Assembly (NCBI RefSeq): GCF_014931565.1
Contig: NZ_CP063353.1
Location: 1,426,001 to 1,490,000 of the forward strand
Direction: 5' to 3'
DNA length: 64,000 bases
DNA from: Clostridium sp. 'deep sea'
GTDB taxonomy: Bacteria; Bacillota; UBA994; PWPR01
Below are positions 1 to 7,979 of this stretch, piece after piece; within the stretch, counting starts at the first letter, position 1; each line of letters begins with the position of its first letter. Below the pieces are notes generated by a model that saw only the letters and a list, made by a program, of their open reading frames with translations, was not told where the DNA came from and ran no database searches. A program made the translations under genes and the position numbers.

Positions 1-589
1 AGTTAGCTGGAACAGATACAGTTTTCGAAGCATTTTTTTCATATTTTACAATAGGAACCTCTACCCTATCATTACAATCAACAATACCTTTAGAGTGACA
101 TAGGCGTGTTGTTAATCTATATAAAACAGGGGTATCATATTGCTCACTAACTTTATAAGCCTCTTTAATCATTTCTTTAGCTTCTTGACTTGTTGCAGGC
201 TCAAACATGGGAATTTTAGCAAACTTTGCATAATTACGATTATCTTGCTCATTTTGAGAAGAGTGCATTCCAGGTTCATCTGCACTTACTAAAACAAAAC
301 CACCATTCACCCCAATATAAGATAAAGTAAATAATGGGTCAGCAGCAACATTTACACCAACGTGTTTCATAGAAGCAATAGATCTAGCTCCAGCAAATGC
401 TGCTCCAATTGCAGACTCTAAAGCTACCTTTTCGTTTGGTGCCCATTCTGCGTAAATGTCGTTTTTGTAGTTTAAAATGTTCTCTAAAATTTCAGTACTT
501 GGGGTACCTGGGTAAGCTGCAGCATAACGTACTCCAGCTTCATAAGCACCTCTAGCAACTGCTTCGTTACCGGTCATTAACTTCTTCAT
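1..589 (-). CDS. iorA: Indolepyruvate:ferredoxin oxidoreductase, alpha subunit (3' part outside window)
   Basis: The gene runs off the left edge; only the first ~196 residues are seen. The start is the ATG at 589, preceded by a GGAGGT ribosome binding site. The N-terminus reads GNEAVARGAYEAGV (residues 7-20) then YPGTPSTEI (26-34) and EWAPNEKVALE, typical of the IorA/2-oxoacid oxidoreductase alpha family. Known role: with IorB it oxidatively decarboxylates aryl- or other 2-oxoacids from amino-acid transamination to acyl-CoA, reducing ferredoxin in the cytoplasm. The thiamine-diphosphate and ferredoxin-like domains should lie beyond the edge. It follows ptb on the same strand with an ~80-base gap, so a shared amino-acid fermentation operon is likely. 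A related 2-ketoisovalerate-type enzyme is the main alternative. Confidence 0.85.
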   Translation of the reverse strand, partial: MKKLMTGNEAVARGAYEAGVRYAAAYPGTPSTEILENILNYKNDIYAEWAPNEKVALESAIGAAFAGARSIASMKHVGVNVAADPLFTLSYIGVNGGFVLVSADEPGMHSSQNEQDNRNYAKFAKIPMFEPATSQEAKEMIKEAYKVSEQYDTPVLYRLTTRLCHSKGIVDCNDRVEVPIVKYEKNASKTVSVPAN

Positions 590-669
590 TTAGCAACCTC
601 CTACAAATTTTTCATATATTTATTTGCTTAATATATTAATGCTAGTTGGTACTAGCATATTTTATGTTA

Positions 670-1569
670 TTAACTTACTGCAACAGCCAACACAATTGAT
701 AAATACTTTTCTTCTACAGTGGCACCACGAGATGTTAAAATAATAGGCACTTTAGCACCTACTATTAAACCAGCCATTTTTGCTTTTGCAGAGTAAATTA
801 ATGACTTACCTAAAATATTACCAACGGTTATGTTCGGTACTAAAAATATATCTACTTCACCTGTTACTTCGCTATGGTAGTTTTTAATTTCTGCAGACTC
901 TTTGTTCAAACTTAAATCATAAGAAATTGGACCTTCAACTATACAGTTTTTAATGATACCTTCTTGATTCAATCTTTTTAACTCTGCCGCATCAACTGTT
1001 TCAGGCATTTTAGGATTAACCTTCTCTACTGCAGCTAAAACTGCTACATTAGGTTTTTCATAACCTAATTTATTAAAAACTTTAACTGCATTTTCAAGTA
1101 CTGCTCGTTTTTGCTCTAGGTTAGGATACATTACCATACCACCATCGGTAGTAACTAAAAGCTTGTGGTAGTTTGGCACCTCATTAAACGCCATATGAGA
1201 CATAACACTACCTGTTCCTAAACCATGTTCTTTATTCACAACTGCTTTAAGCAGATTTTTAGTTTGGATTAAACCCTTCATAATAAAGTCGGCTTGATTA
1301 TTTTTTACTAAGTCAACTGCCTTTTGAGCTGCCAAAGGTTCATCTGTTTCATTAATAATAGTAACAAGGTTTAAATTCACAGCAAAGCTATTTAGTATCT
1401 CTTCAATTTTTGATTTATTACCAATAAGTATAGGAGTAACTAAGCCCTCTTTCATGGCCTTAATTACAGCCTCTAAAGTATGTTCTTCATGAGCACAAAC
1501 AACCGCAATACGTGCGGTTTTTACATTACTCTTTAAAGAACGCTCTAAATCAGCAAAAGATTTAATCAT
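670..1569 (-). CDS. ptb: Phosphate butyryltransferase (phosphate acetyl/butyryltransferase family)
   Basis: A 299-residue cytoplasmic enzyme, the usual length for Ptb. Family features include AVVCAHEEHTLEAV near the N-terminus, the central GLGTGSVMSHMAF and TTDGGMVMYPNLEQK stretches, and LVPNITVGNILGKSL near the C-terminus. Known role: interconverts butyryl-CoA (or branched acyl-CoA) plus phosphate with the acyl-phosphate and CoA, feeding substrate-level ATP formation by butyrate kinase. No kinase gene is visible in the window. It precedes the iorA-type gene on the same strand, which suggests that acyl-CoA made by 2-oxoacid oxidoreductase is converted to acyl phosphate here. The true substrate chain length cannot be read from sequence. 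Confidence 0.88.
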   Translation of the reverse strand: MIKSFADLERSLKSNVKTARIAVVCAHEEHTLEAVIKAMKEGLVTPILIGNKSKIEEILNSFAVNLNLVTIINETDEPLAAQKAVDLVKNNQADFIMKGLIQTKNLLKAVVNKEHGLGTGSVMSHMAFNEVPNYHKLLVTTDGGMVMYPNLEQKRAVLENAVKVFNKLGYEKPNVAVLAAVEKVNPKMPETVDAAELKRLNQEGIIKNCIVEGPISYDLSLNKESAEIKNYHSEVTGEVDIFLVPNITVGNILGKSLIYSAKAKMAGLIVGAKVPIILTSRGATVEEKYLSIVLAVAVS

Positions 1570-1789
1570 ATAACGCTCTCCTTTTATGCTTATTAATTTT
1601 CACTTTATCTAAAATAAAATTTAATAGTACATTACTATTCTAAACTATACAGTAACTGGAGAGTCAAGAATTTTTACATTTTTTTCATATAAAAAATCTA
1701 ATTTAGGCTATTAGGCTATTATCAGTATTAAAAGAAAATGCTAAAATGATATTTACAAGTATTAACAATTTAAATTACAGGAGATAATA

Positions 1790-2440
1790 ATGGACAATAA
1801 AAATCAAAATAACAAGCAATTAAAAGTAAATAGAGAAAAATCAAAAAAAAGAAATAAAAAATTAATGATAATAGTGGCTGTTGCCATTTTTATTATTTAT
1901 GTTATGTATACAAACTTAGAGGCCATTACACTTAAAGTTCAAGGAGACAGCCCTGCAATCTTTGAGATTATAGATAATAAAGCTTACATTAATGGGGTTA
2001 TTAGTAAAAATACAGCTCGAGATTTTGAGGCAGTAATTGCTAACTATCCAGAGCTTACAACAGTTGTTTTTGACTTTGTTCCAAGTTCGATAAATGATGA
2101 TGCCACCTTAAAAGTTTGTGAAATGATTAATTCAGCCAAGCTAAACACCCTTGTTCCATACAATGGTTTAGTAGCTGGGAATGCCGTAGATATATTTTTA
2201 GCTGGAGTTTCCCGAACAATAGAGTCTGGAGCTAAAATTGGTGTTCGTGCCCGTACCATAAATAAAACCGTTGTAAACAATTTAGCTAAAAGTAACAATA
2301 GTCATCAGAGATTTTTAGAGCTGTATAAAAAGATTGGGGTCTGTGAGGAATTTTATTGGTTCACAGTTAATGCTCCTGTTGATAAAATAAAGTGGCTGAC
2401 TGATGAAGAAATAAAGCAATACAATTTATCTACAAAATAA
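1790..2440 (+). CDS. Membrane-anchored ClpP/crotonase-fold protein, probably non-catalytic
   Basis: 216 residues. A Lys-rich N-terminus is followed by one membrane segment (about residues 24-42), then an outside domain. The order YINGVISKNTARDF, TVVFDF, NAVDIFLAGVSRTIESGAKIGVRA resembles COG3904-type ClpP-like periplasmic proteins, which carry a GPI...SPGG...ASAC...FLAG.R...GVH pattern. Here the SPGG turn is VPSSIND and the position of the catalytic Ser is Gly/Asn, so serine protease activity is doubtful. The start has AGGAG eight bases upstream. Single-gene unit between ptb (opposite strand) and a TetR gene. The family assignment is by pattern and moderate. Confidence 0.55.
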   Translation: MDNKNQNNKQLKVNREKSKKRNKKLMIIVAVAIFIIYVMYTNLEAITLKVQGDSPAIFEIIDNKAYINGVISKNTARDFEAVIANYPELTTVVFDFVPSSINDDATLKVCEMINSAKLNTLVPYNGLVAGNAVDIFLAGVSRTIESGAKIGVRARTINKTVVNNLAKSNNSHQRFLELYKKIGVCEEFYWFTVNAPVDKIKWLTDEEIKQYNLSTK

Positions 2441-2603
2441 CATTAGAACTTTAACTAAGGGATATAACTTTTTAATAACTAATTCTCTAACACATAATTA
2501 AAACCTTTATATTAAATAGTCTTAAACTAATTTTAACCCCCATCTTTTTAATTTATGTTAGTATATTTAAAACAAAATGACATAATGATCTTATGGAGGA
2601 TTT

Positions 2604-3209
2604 ATGAACAATACATTTTTTAAAATATCCCAAAGTAAACAACAAACAATAATTAATGTTGCGTTTAAACACTTTGTTAAACATGGCTATGAAAATACGT
2701 CTTCAAACTTAATTATTAAGGAGTTAGATATTTCAAATAGAAGCCTAATTAAGTACTTTTCAACTAAGTTAGAGCTTTATAGCTATCTGGTTGAAATTGC
2801 CTCTACCAAGCTCTTAAGCCATATTGAACAACACCAAATAACCGGTAAAAATTGGCGACAGCGTTTAATGAGTTATGCAGCTATAGAATTCGATTTTTTA
2901 ATAAAGAATCATTTAATGTACAAATTTTTTAATAAGGTAGGGAGTGAGCTACATCATCCTAACTTGGCTAGCTTAAAAGAAAAACTAAATTTGCAAGCTA
3001 ACTGTTATCTTAATGTTATTTGTAAAAGCATAAAATTACCAGCAAGTCCTAATAATATATTAAAAAAACACGTTGCTTTTATCTTAAAAGGCTACAATGA
3101 ATCTGTTATAAGTAAATTTAAAGTTAACTCAGTTACAGTTAAAGACAAACAAAATTATTTAAATGGCTTACAACAGCATTTAGAATTTATTTGCGAAAAT
3201 GTTAGTTAG
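2604..3209 (+). CDS. TetR family transcriptional regulator
   Basis: 201 residues. The first ~50 residues form a TetR-type helix-turn-helix (IINVAFKHFVKHGYENTSSNLIIKELDISNRSLIKYFSTKLELYSYL, cited here in outline); the rest is an all-helical ligand/dimer domain. The start follows GGAGG with good spacing. The HTH core has Asn-Arg-Ser where many members have Gly-x-x-Tyr-x-x-Phe, but the YFSTKLELY hinge is kept. It precedes dgt on the same strand with a 74-base gap, so it may be separate. The regulated gene is unknown; self-regulation is likely for the family. Confidence 0.8.
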   Translation: MNNTFFKISQSKQQTIINVAFKHFVKHGYENTSSNLIIKELDISNRSLIKYFSTKLELYSYLVEIASTKLLSHIEQHQITGKNWRQRLMSYAAIEFDFLIKNHLMYKFFNKVGSELHHPNLASLKEKLNLQANCYLNVICKSIKLPASPNNILKKHVAFILKGYNESVISKFKVNSVTVKDKQNYLNGLQQHLEFICENVS

Positions 3210-3283
3210 CTAAGTTTTAAAAATAAGCTTATTTTTTATTATTTAAACAGTTCATAAAATAATGTTTATACTGGAGGTAACTT

Positions 3284-4699
3284 ATGAAATGGGATAGCAG
3301 TTCTTTATTAAACAATACAAGACGTAGGCCTTCGAGATCTGGAAAGTTAGCTAATGATAATAGAAATGTATTTGAGAATGACTATGGCAGAATTATACTT
3401 AGCTCTGGTTTTAGAAGGCTACAAGATAAAGCACAGGTTTTTCCATTAGATACAAGTGATTTTATAAGAACTCGTTTAACCCATTCTATAGAGGTTGCAG
3501 CCATTGCTTCCTCTATGGGTACTAGTATAGAGAGATTTTTAATAAAAAATAAGCATATGTCGTTACAACACAAAGGAGAGCTAAAAGCTATTTTGTCATC
3601 TGTTGGTTTACTTCATGATATTGGCAACACGCCCTTTGGCCACTTTGGTGAATATGCTATTCAACAATACTTTAGAGAGTTTTTAAAGAGCAATACACAC
3701 ATTAATAAGCAGCTAACAGCATTACAAAAACAAGATTTACAGTATTTTGATGGCAATGCTCATAGCCTAAGATTAATAACTAAACTACAGTATGTACAAG
3801 ATATCTATGGACTTAACCTAACCTACGCAACCCTAGCAGCGTTAATTAAATACCCCTGTAATTCACTTGAAGGCAACAAAAAAAATAAAGGCGTTTGCCT
3901 TAAAAAGTTTGGTTATTTTCAGAGCGAACAAAACACGTTTACCGATATCGCTAAAAAAACAGGCTTAATTCAAAACAACGGTGTTGTGTGTAGGCATCCC
4001 TTAGTTTTTATTATGGAAGCGGCTGATGACATAGCTTATTCGGTAACAGACTTAGAAGATGGCATTAAAAAGAAGGTATTAAGCCTAAATCAAATTAAAA
4101 GATTCTTAGAAAAAAAGCTATATACAAATGAAGATGGTAGTGCTAGAGTTATGCTACCTCAAGAGCAAGAAATTTTAAATAAACTTAACCTTAAAATAGC
4201 AGATGACTACCCAGATAACGAGGCTCGTATTATTCAAATTTTAAGAGCTAAAATACAGGGATTTATGATTGAATCGGTAGTAGAAGAATTTGAAAATTCT
4301 TATAAAGACATTATAAACGGTAGCTATAACAAAGAGCTACTAAATCAAAGCAAAGCCAGTACCATCAGAAATGCCTTAAAAGAAATATCTTATATAATCT
4401 TTAATAATAAAGTAATAATAACTAAAGAACTAGCTGGTGAAAGCGTAATTACCAATTTACTAAACCTCTTTGTAAAAGGCTTAACTGCAACCGATGAAAA
4501 TAACAAGCTACTCTTTAAAAAAGCCAACACCAAAGAAAACAGACTCTACCGCATAATCTCCACTAACTATAGATATATCTATGAACAACACAGCAAACAA
4601 TCTGTATACGATAGATTATTATTAATAACTGACTTTATTTGCGGAATGACTGATTATTATGCAGTTGATTTGTTTAAAAAGCTAAGTGGAACTCTTTAA
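3284..4699 (+). CDS. dgt: dGTP triphosphohydrolase (HD domain)
   Basis: 471 residues, close to bacterial dGTPase. The N-terminus has the family motif RRPSRSGK and DYGRIILSSGFRRLQDKAQVFPL; the HD metal site is seen as His67 (RLTHSIEV), His111-Asp112 (LLHDIGNTPFGHFGE) and a later Asp in AADDIAYSVTDLEDG. Known role: cleaves dGTP to deoxyguanosine and triphosphate, adjusting dNTP pools. The start ATG has GGAGGT ahead. It is followed directly by a GC-richer hairpin repeat block. Gene and family are clear; the exact dNTP preference is not. Confidence 0.9.
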   Translation: MKWDSSSLLNNTRRRPSRSGKLANDNRNVFENDYGRIILSSGFRRLQDKAQVFPLDTSDFIRTRLTHSIEVAAIASSMGTSIERFLIKNKHMSLQHKGELKAILSSVGLLHDIGNTPFGHFGEYAIQQYFREFLKSNTHINKQLTALQKQDLQYFDGNAHSLRLITKLQYVQDIYGLNLTYATLAALIKYPCNSLEGNKKNKGVCLKKFGYFQSEQNTFTDIAKKTGLIQNNGVVCRHPLVFIMEAADDIAYSVTDLEDGIKKKVLSLNQIKRFLEKKLYTNEDGSARVMLPQEQEILNKLNLKIADDYPDNEARIIQILRAKIQGFMIESVVEEFENSYKDIINGSYNKELLNQSKASTIRNALKEISYIIFNNKVIITKELAGESVITNLLNLFVKGLTATDENNKLLFKKANTKENRLYRIISTNYRYIYEQHSKQSVYDRLLLITDFICGMTDYYAVDLFKKLSGTL

Positions 4700-4702
4700 C
4701 TT

Positions 4703-4840
4703 GGGGTGGGCTTAACCTTTGGTTTGTGCGGTTTGGGTATGCCTGTTGGCATACGGGGAGGACTCACTTCGTTCGTGGGGTGGGTTTGCTTAGGCAAACG
4801 GAGCTTTGACTCGCTATCGCATCGTTATCTAATATATTTT
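4703..4840 (+). repeat. Modular hairpin repeat block A
   Basis: A GC-richer stretch directly after dgt. It consists of short perfect palindromes with unlike stems (for example GTATGCC-tgtt-GGCATAC and TTTGC-ttag-GCAAA) separated by near-constant G-rich linkers of the type CGGGGTGGGTT. Similar blocks occur at 5285-5445, 45121-45510, 47612-47876 and 49741-49996. It lies between a gene and the start of the four-helix-bundle gene and is open in one frame by chance. Confidence 0.65.
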
Positions 4841-4864
4841 ATCGTTTTACAGAAAGGCATGACT

Positions 4865-5218
4865 ATGTTTACATTTCAAAACCTTGATATTTATAAATTA
4901 TCTAAAGAATTAGTAGTTGAAATATATAATATAACAAAACACTATCCTAATTCAGAACTTTATGGACTTGTATCACAAATGAATAGAGCAGTAATATCTA
5001 TACCTGCAAATATTGCAGAAGGTTATGGCAGAGCAAACCCCAAAGATAGAAATCACTTTATTAATATTGCTAAAGGATCTTTATTTGAACTAGTATGTCA
5101 CCTAGAGATTTCATGTGAATTAAATTTTATAACTAATAATACATATAATCAACAGTTAAATAAATGCAATAACTTATCTATAAGATTAACAAACTTCTCA
5201 AAATATTTAATTAAATAG
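4865..5218 (+). CDS. Four-helix bundle protein (23S rRNA intervening-sequence/S23 family)
   Basis: 117 residues if begun at the ATG at 4865, which sits seven bases after GAAAGG; an ATG six bases earlier is too close to that site. The sequence has the family pattern FQNLDIYKLSKELVVEIY, LVSQMNRAVISIPANIAEGYGR, FINIAKGSLFELVCHLEI. Members form small helical bundles and were first noted inside 23S rRNA intervening sequences, but most, like this one, are free-standing and of unknown role. It lies between two hairpin repeat blocks, which may reflect mobility of the segment. Confidence 0.85.
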   Translation: MFTFQNLDIYKLSKELVVEIYNITKHYPNSELYGLVSQMNRAVISIPANIAEGYGRANPKDRNHFINIAKGSLFELVCHLEISCELNFITNNTYNQQLNKCNNLSIRLTNFSKYLIK

Positions 5219-5284
5219 GATTACTAAAATGTACAACTCCATGTAAGACTTAAGAGTTCTATAGTTTTTTGCTTTTTATGCTAA

Positions 5285-5445
5285 AGGCATACCATGATGC
5301 GACAGCAAATAAACCCGCTTGCCAACAGCAAGCCCCCACCACGAGCCTTTTGGCGAGTCCAACCCGTATATACCCACTCCACCACAAACGAAGTTTGAGT
5401 CCTGCCCGTTGCCGTTTGCAGGCAACCCCCTACTCTTTTTGCACT
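5285..5445 (-). repeat. Modular hairpin repeat block B
   Basis: Same family as block A but in the opposite orientation (linkers read CCCACC). Palindromes seen include GCTTGC-caaca-GCAAGC, a stem around GAGCCTTTTGGCGAG and AAAC-gaa-GTTT. Its right end touches the last codons of the following minus-strand gene. A 62-codon open frame inside the block is a by-product of the repeat. Confidence 0.6.
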
Positions 5446-5969
5446 AACTCGTTATAAATTTTTAAACTCTCGCCGTTATCTACGTTATAAAATTTCACTG
5501 CTTTTCCGGCATAAATAAATCCTATTAAGATATTTGTTTTGGGTGTGTAAAATAGTATTGTGTTTGGGCCATTAAATATTATGTTATTTTGGCCTTCTTT
5601 TGTGGTAGATAATCTAAATTTTGCTTCTTGGTATTTTAGTTTGTTATCTATAAAAGTAACATGGTGATATTGGTGATTTTTTTTGGAGTCATATTTAGTG
5701 GTTATTTTTGCATAGTGGCATACTAAATGTTTTATATCCATAGTAAAATACTCTACAACATAAGTAATAATATATTTTAGCAAGTATAAACAAGCACAGC
5801 AAAATATTGCACCAAAAAATATCCTTGCAATTTTTTCTTTAAATCCTAAAATGGATAATGTACAAAGTGTTAATGATAAAAAAAATGCAAATAGCATTAT
5901 TTTTAATTCTTCTTTTATTAAGTTATAATAGTCTTTTTTGGTGTAATTAAATAAGTAATTATATAACAT
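5430..5969 (-). CDS. Small membrane protein, YcxB-like C-terminal domain possible
   Basis: 179 residues. Two membrane segments lie around residues 24-42 and 48-72, followed by a soluble domain of ~100 residues rich in beta strands (HHVTFIDNKLKY, NNIIFNGPNTILFYTPKTNILIGF). The overall plan, two helices then a PH-like strand domain, is that of YcxB-like proteins, whose role is unknown. The start ATG has AAGGA upstream. The C-terminal codons overlap the end of hairpin repeat block B, so the last few residues may come from repeat sequence. Confidence 0.6.
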   Translation of the reverse strand: MLYNYLFNYTKKDYYNLIKEELKIMLFAFFLSLTLCTLSILGFKEKIARIFFGAIFCCACLYLLKYIITYVVEYFTMDIKHLVCHYAKITTKYDSKKNHQYHHVTFIDNKLKYQEAKFRLSTTKEGQNNIIFNGPNTILFYTPKTNILIGFIYAGKAVKFYNVDNGESLKIYNELVQKE

Positions 5970-6110
5970 AGTAAAATCCTTATTTTTAATCTTGGCTTGT
6001 TGAAATGGTATAATAATTATAATTGATTTTATGTTAATAGTATTATGGTAGCAAAATGTTAAGTGTTACGCAAATTATTTAAAGTTACAGTTATTAGATT
6101 GGAGTTTATC

Positions 6111-6929
6111 ATGGAAAATAAGTATTCCATAGGTCAAATGGCAAAAATGTTTAACTTACCAGTTAAAACATTACGATATTATGATGAAATTAATCTTTTT
6201 AAACCCCAGTTTATTAATGAAAAAACTGGTTATAGGTATTACTCAGCAGACCAAATAGAGCATTTAGATACAGTTTTATTTTTAAAGATTTTAGGTATGC
6301 CTCTAAAAAAGATTAAAAAGCATTTAGATAACCCTGTTATAGACGATTTTTTGATGTTATTAAAAGAACAACAAAAACAAACCGAAAGAAAAATAGAAGA
6401 GCTTAAAGATATTCATAACAAGTTTCAAACCCGGATTGATGCTATAGAAGAAATAAAAAGAATTGAAGAATTTAATAAGGTTATAGAAAAACGAATATCT
6501 AAAAGGCGAATAGTATTATTAAAAGAGAGCTTTTACTTAAATACCAGCCTCGAACTTTTATTAAAAAAGCTAGAGCGTAAAATAAATATAATGTTACCAG
6601 TAATTATAGGTAATGTTATTTTACGTATGTCTAAAGATAATATGCAAAGTCATAAATTTTATGAGTATAGCTCAGTTGGTATGCTGTTAGAGTCTATTAA
6701 AATTAAACCTAACTTAGTAGAAGAAATACCTGAATCTGATTTTGTATGTATTTGGTTTAAAGGCACTCACGAGCAAGCTCACCTTTATTACAACACATTA
6801 CTAAACTATATCCAACAGCACAACTACACAATAATTGGCAATTCCATTGAGCGAACCATTAGTAATCAGTTTATTACTAAAAATACAGAGTATCATATAA
6901 CAGGTATTGAAATTCCCGTTAAAAAGTAA
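6111..6929 (+). CDS. MerR family transcriptional regulator with effector-binding domain
   Basis: 272 residues from the ATG at 6111, which has TTGGAG upstream; an in-frame start 16 codons earlier has no such site. The N-terminus is a MerR winged helix (YSIGQMAKMF, KTLRYYDEINLFKP, TGYRYYSADQIEHLD), followed by a long dimer coiled coil (about residues 75-125) and a C-terminal ligand domain resembling the GyrI/BltR type. Known role: activators that bind spaced promoters and respond to drugs. No transporter is adjacent; the convergent neighbour is a hydrolase. Target unknown. Confidence 0.85.
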   Translation: MENKYSIGQMAKMFNLPVKTLRYYDEINLFKPQFINEKTGYRYYSADQIEHLDTVLFLKILGMPLKKIKKHLDNPVIDDFLMLLKEQQKQTERKIEELKDIHNKFQTRIDAIEEIKRIEEFNKVIEKRISKRRIVLLKESFYLNTSLELLLKKLERKINIMLPVIIGNVILRMSKDNMQSHKFYEYSSVGMLLESIKIKPNLVEEIPESDFVCIWFKGTHEQAHLYYNTLLNYIQQHNYTIIGNSIERTISNQFITKNTEYHITGIEIPVKK

Positions 6930-6936
6930 TACTTCA

Positions 6937-7896
6937 TTATTTAGCAATTCTCCTTAAGTTATTTTTTATAAAATTATTAATTTCTGTTTCATATAACTTA
7001 TAATTTTTAAAAAAGGCTGTTACATGTTTAGTGTTTTTAAAAGTTACCATCTTTTTAGTACCTGAACCAATTGTTTCATAGAGTTGCTTACCCATATTAT
7101 AATCACAAACAGTATCTGTTTCACTATGCATTATTAGAGTAGGTATTGTTGTATTTTTAATAAACTTAGCTACATTAACCTCTTTATATGAAAATCCATT
7201 AATCAACTTATTAAACATGCTACCTATATTTAGAACTAAAGTTACTGGTAGTTTAAAGCCAAGCTTAGAGTGTATGCTATACTCTATCTCTTGATACATG
7301 TTATTAAATGGGCTCTCCATAATAGCAAAATCTATATTATTTTGAGCATGTTTACTTCCTATATAAAAACCTACAGTAGAGGCTCCCATAGATTGCCCTA
7401 ATACTCCCAATGGTACACCTTTAGATTTTGATTTAACAAAGTTTATTACATCTTGTAAATCATCTTTTTCATAATAACCAAAGGTAACTGTTTTAGCAGT
7501 GTTATCTCCATGGGCACGTTGATCGTATACTACAACGTTAAAATCCTGTTTAATAAACATCTCTGCTAAGGGCAACATAGTTGAATGATTTGTTTCATGC
7601 CAGTGTATTAGTACCATAGTAGGTTTAAAATAGTCACCATTTACGAAGTACTTAATGGGTATATCGTGGCCCCATTTACTGGATTTAATAGTGCTCTGTT
7701 TAAGAATTTTGGTATATGAGTCGTAAAATTCTTGTTTATTAAAACCCATATCCTCTAAAAACATCTTAGACACTTTTAAAGTATGTTCTTTACTCATTTG
7801 TAAAGGATAATAACCTATTGCAATGCCTGTAATCAGTGGTATTAAAAGGGCAATTATAGCTATGATTAGTAGAGCTTTTTTATTAATTAATTTCAT
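6937..7896 (-). CDS. Membrane-anchored alpha/beta hydrolase
   Basis: 319 residues. The N-terminus has one hydrophobic segment (residues 8-28) that could be a signal anchor. The hydrolase fold shows a nucleophile elbow GQSMGAST, an acid in HSETDTVCDYNMG and a final His in FKNTKHVTAF, so the catalytic Ser-Asp-His set is complete. YDQRAHGDN and IHWHETNHS near the start of the fold are typical of peptidase/esterase-like members (BAAT or YqkD-like). Probably acts at the outer face of the membrane. Substrate cannot be told. It converges with the MerR gene, ending eight bases from it. Confidence 0.8.
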   Translation of the reverse strand: MKLINKKALLIIAIIALLIPLITGIAIGYYPLQMSKEHTLKVSKMFLEDMGFNKQEFYDSYTKILKQSTIKSSKWGHDIPIKYFVNGDYFKPTMVLIHWHETNHSTMLPLAEMFIKQDFNVVVYDQRAHGDNTAKTVTFGYYEKDDLQDVINFVKSKSKGVPLGVLGQSMGASTVGFYIGSKHAQNNIDFAIMESPFNNMYQEIEYSIHSKLGFKLPVTLVLNIGSMFNKLINGFSYKEVNVAKFIKNTTIPTLIMHSETDTVCDYNMGKQLYETIGSGTKKMVTFKNTKHVTAFFKNYKLYETEINNFIKNNLRRIAK

Positions 7897-7979
7897 TTTT
7901 TCTTTACCTATACGTTTTATAAAGTTATTCTAGCATAAATATTACTTGAAAACTATCAAAATTTAGAGCTTAATAGTGT

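Noticed and set aside
4706-4864. N-terminal extension of the four-helix-bundle gene
   Set aside because: The extension reads through hairpin repeat block A; the start at 4865 has the right spacing to GAAAGG and gives the family's normal length.
5269-5457. 62-codon open frame
   Set aside because: It lies wholly inside hairpin repeat block B and has no coding character.
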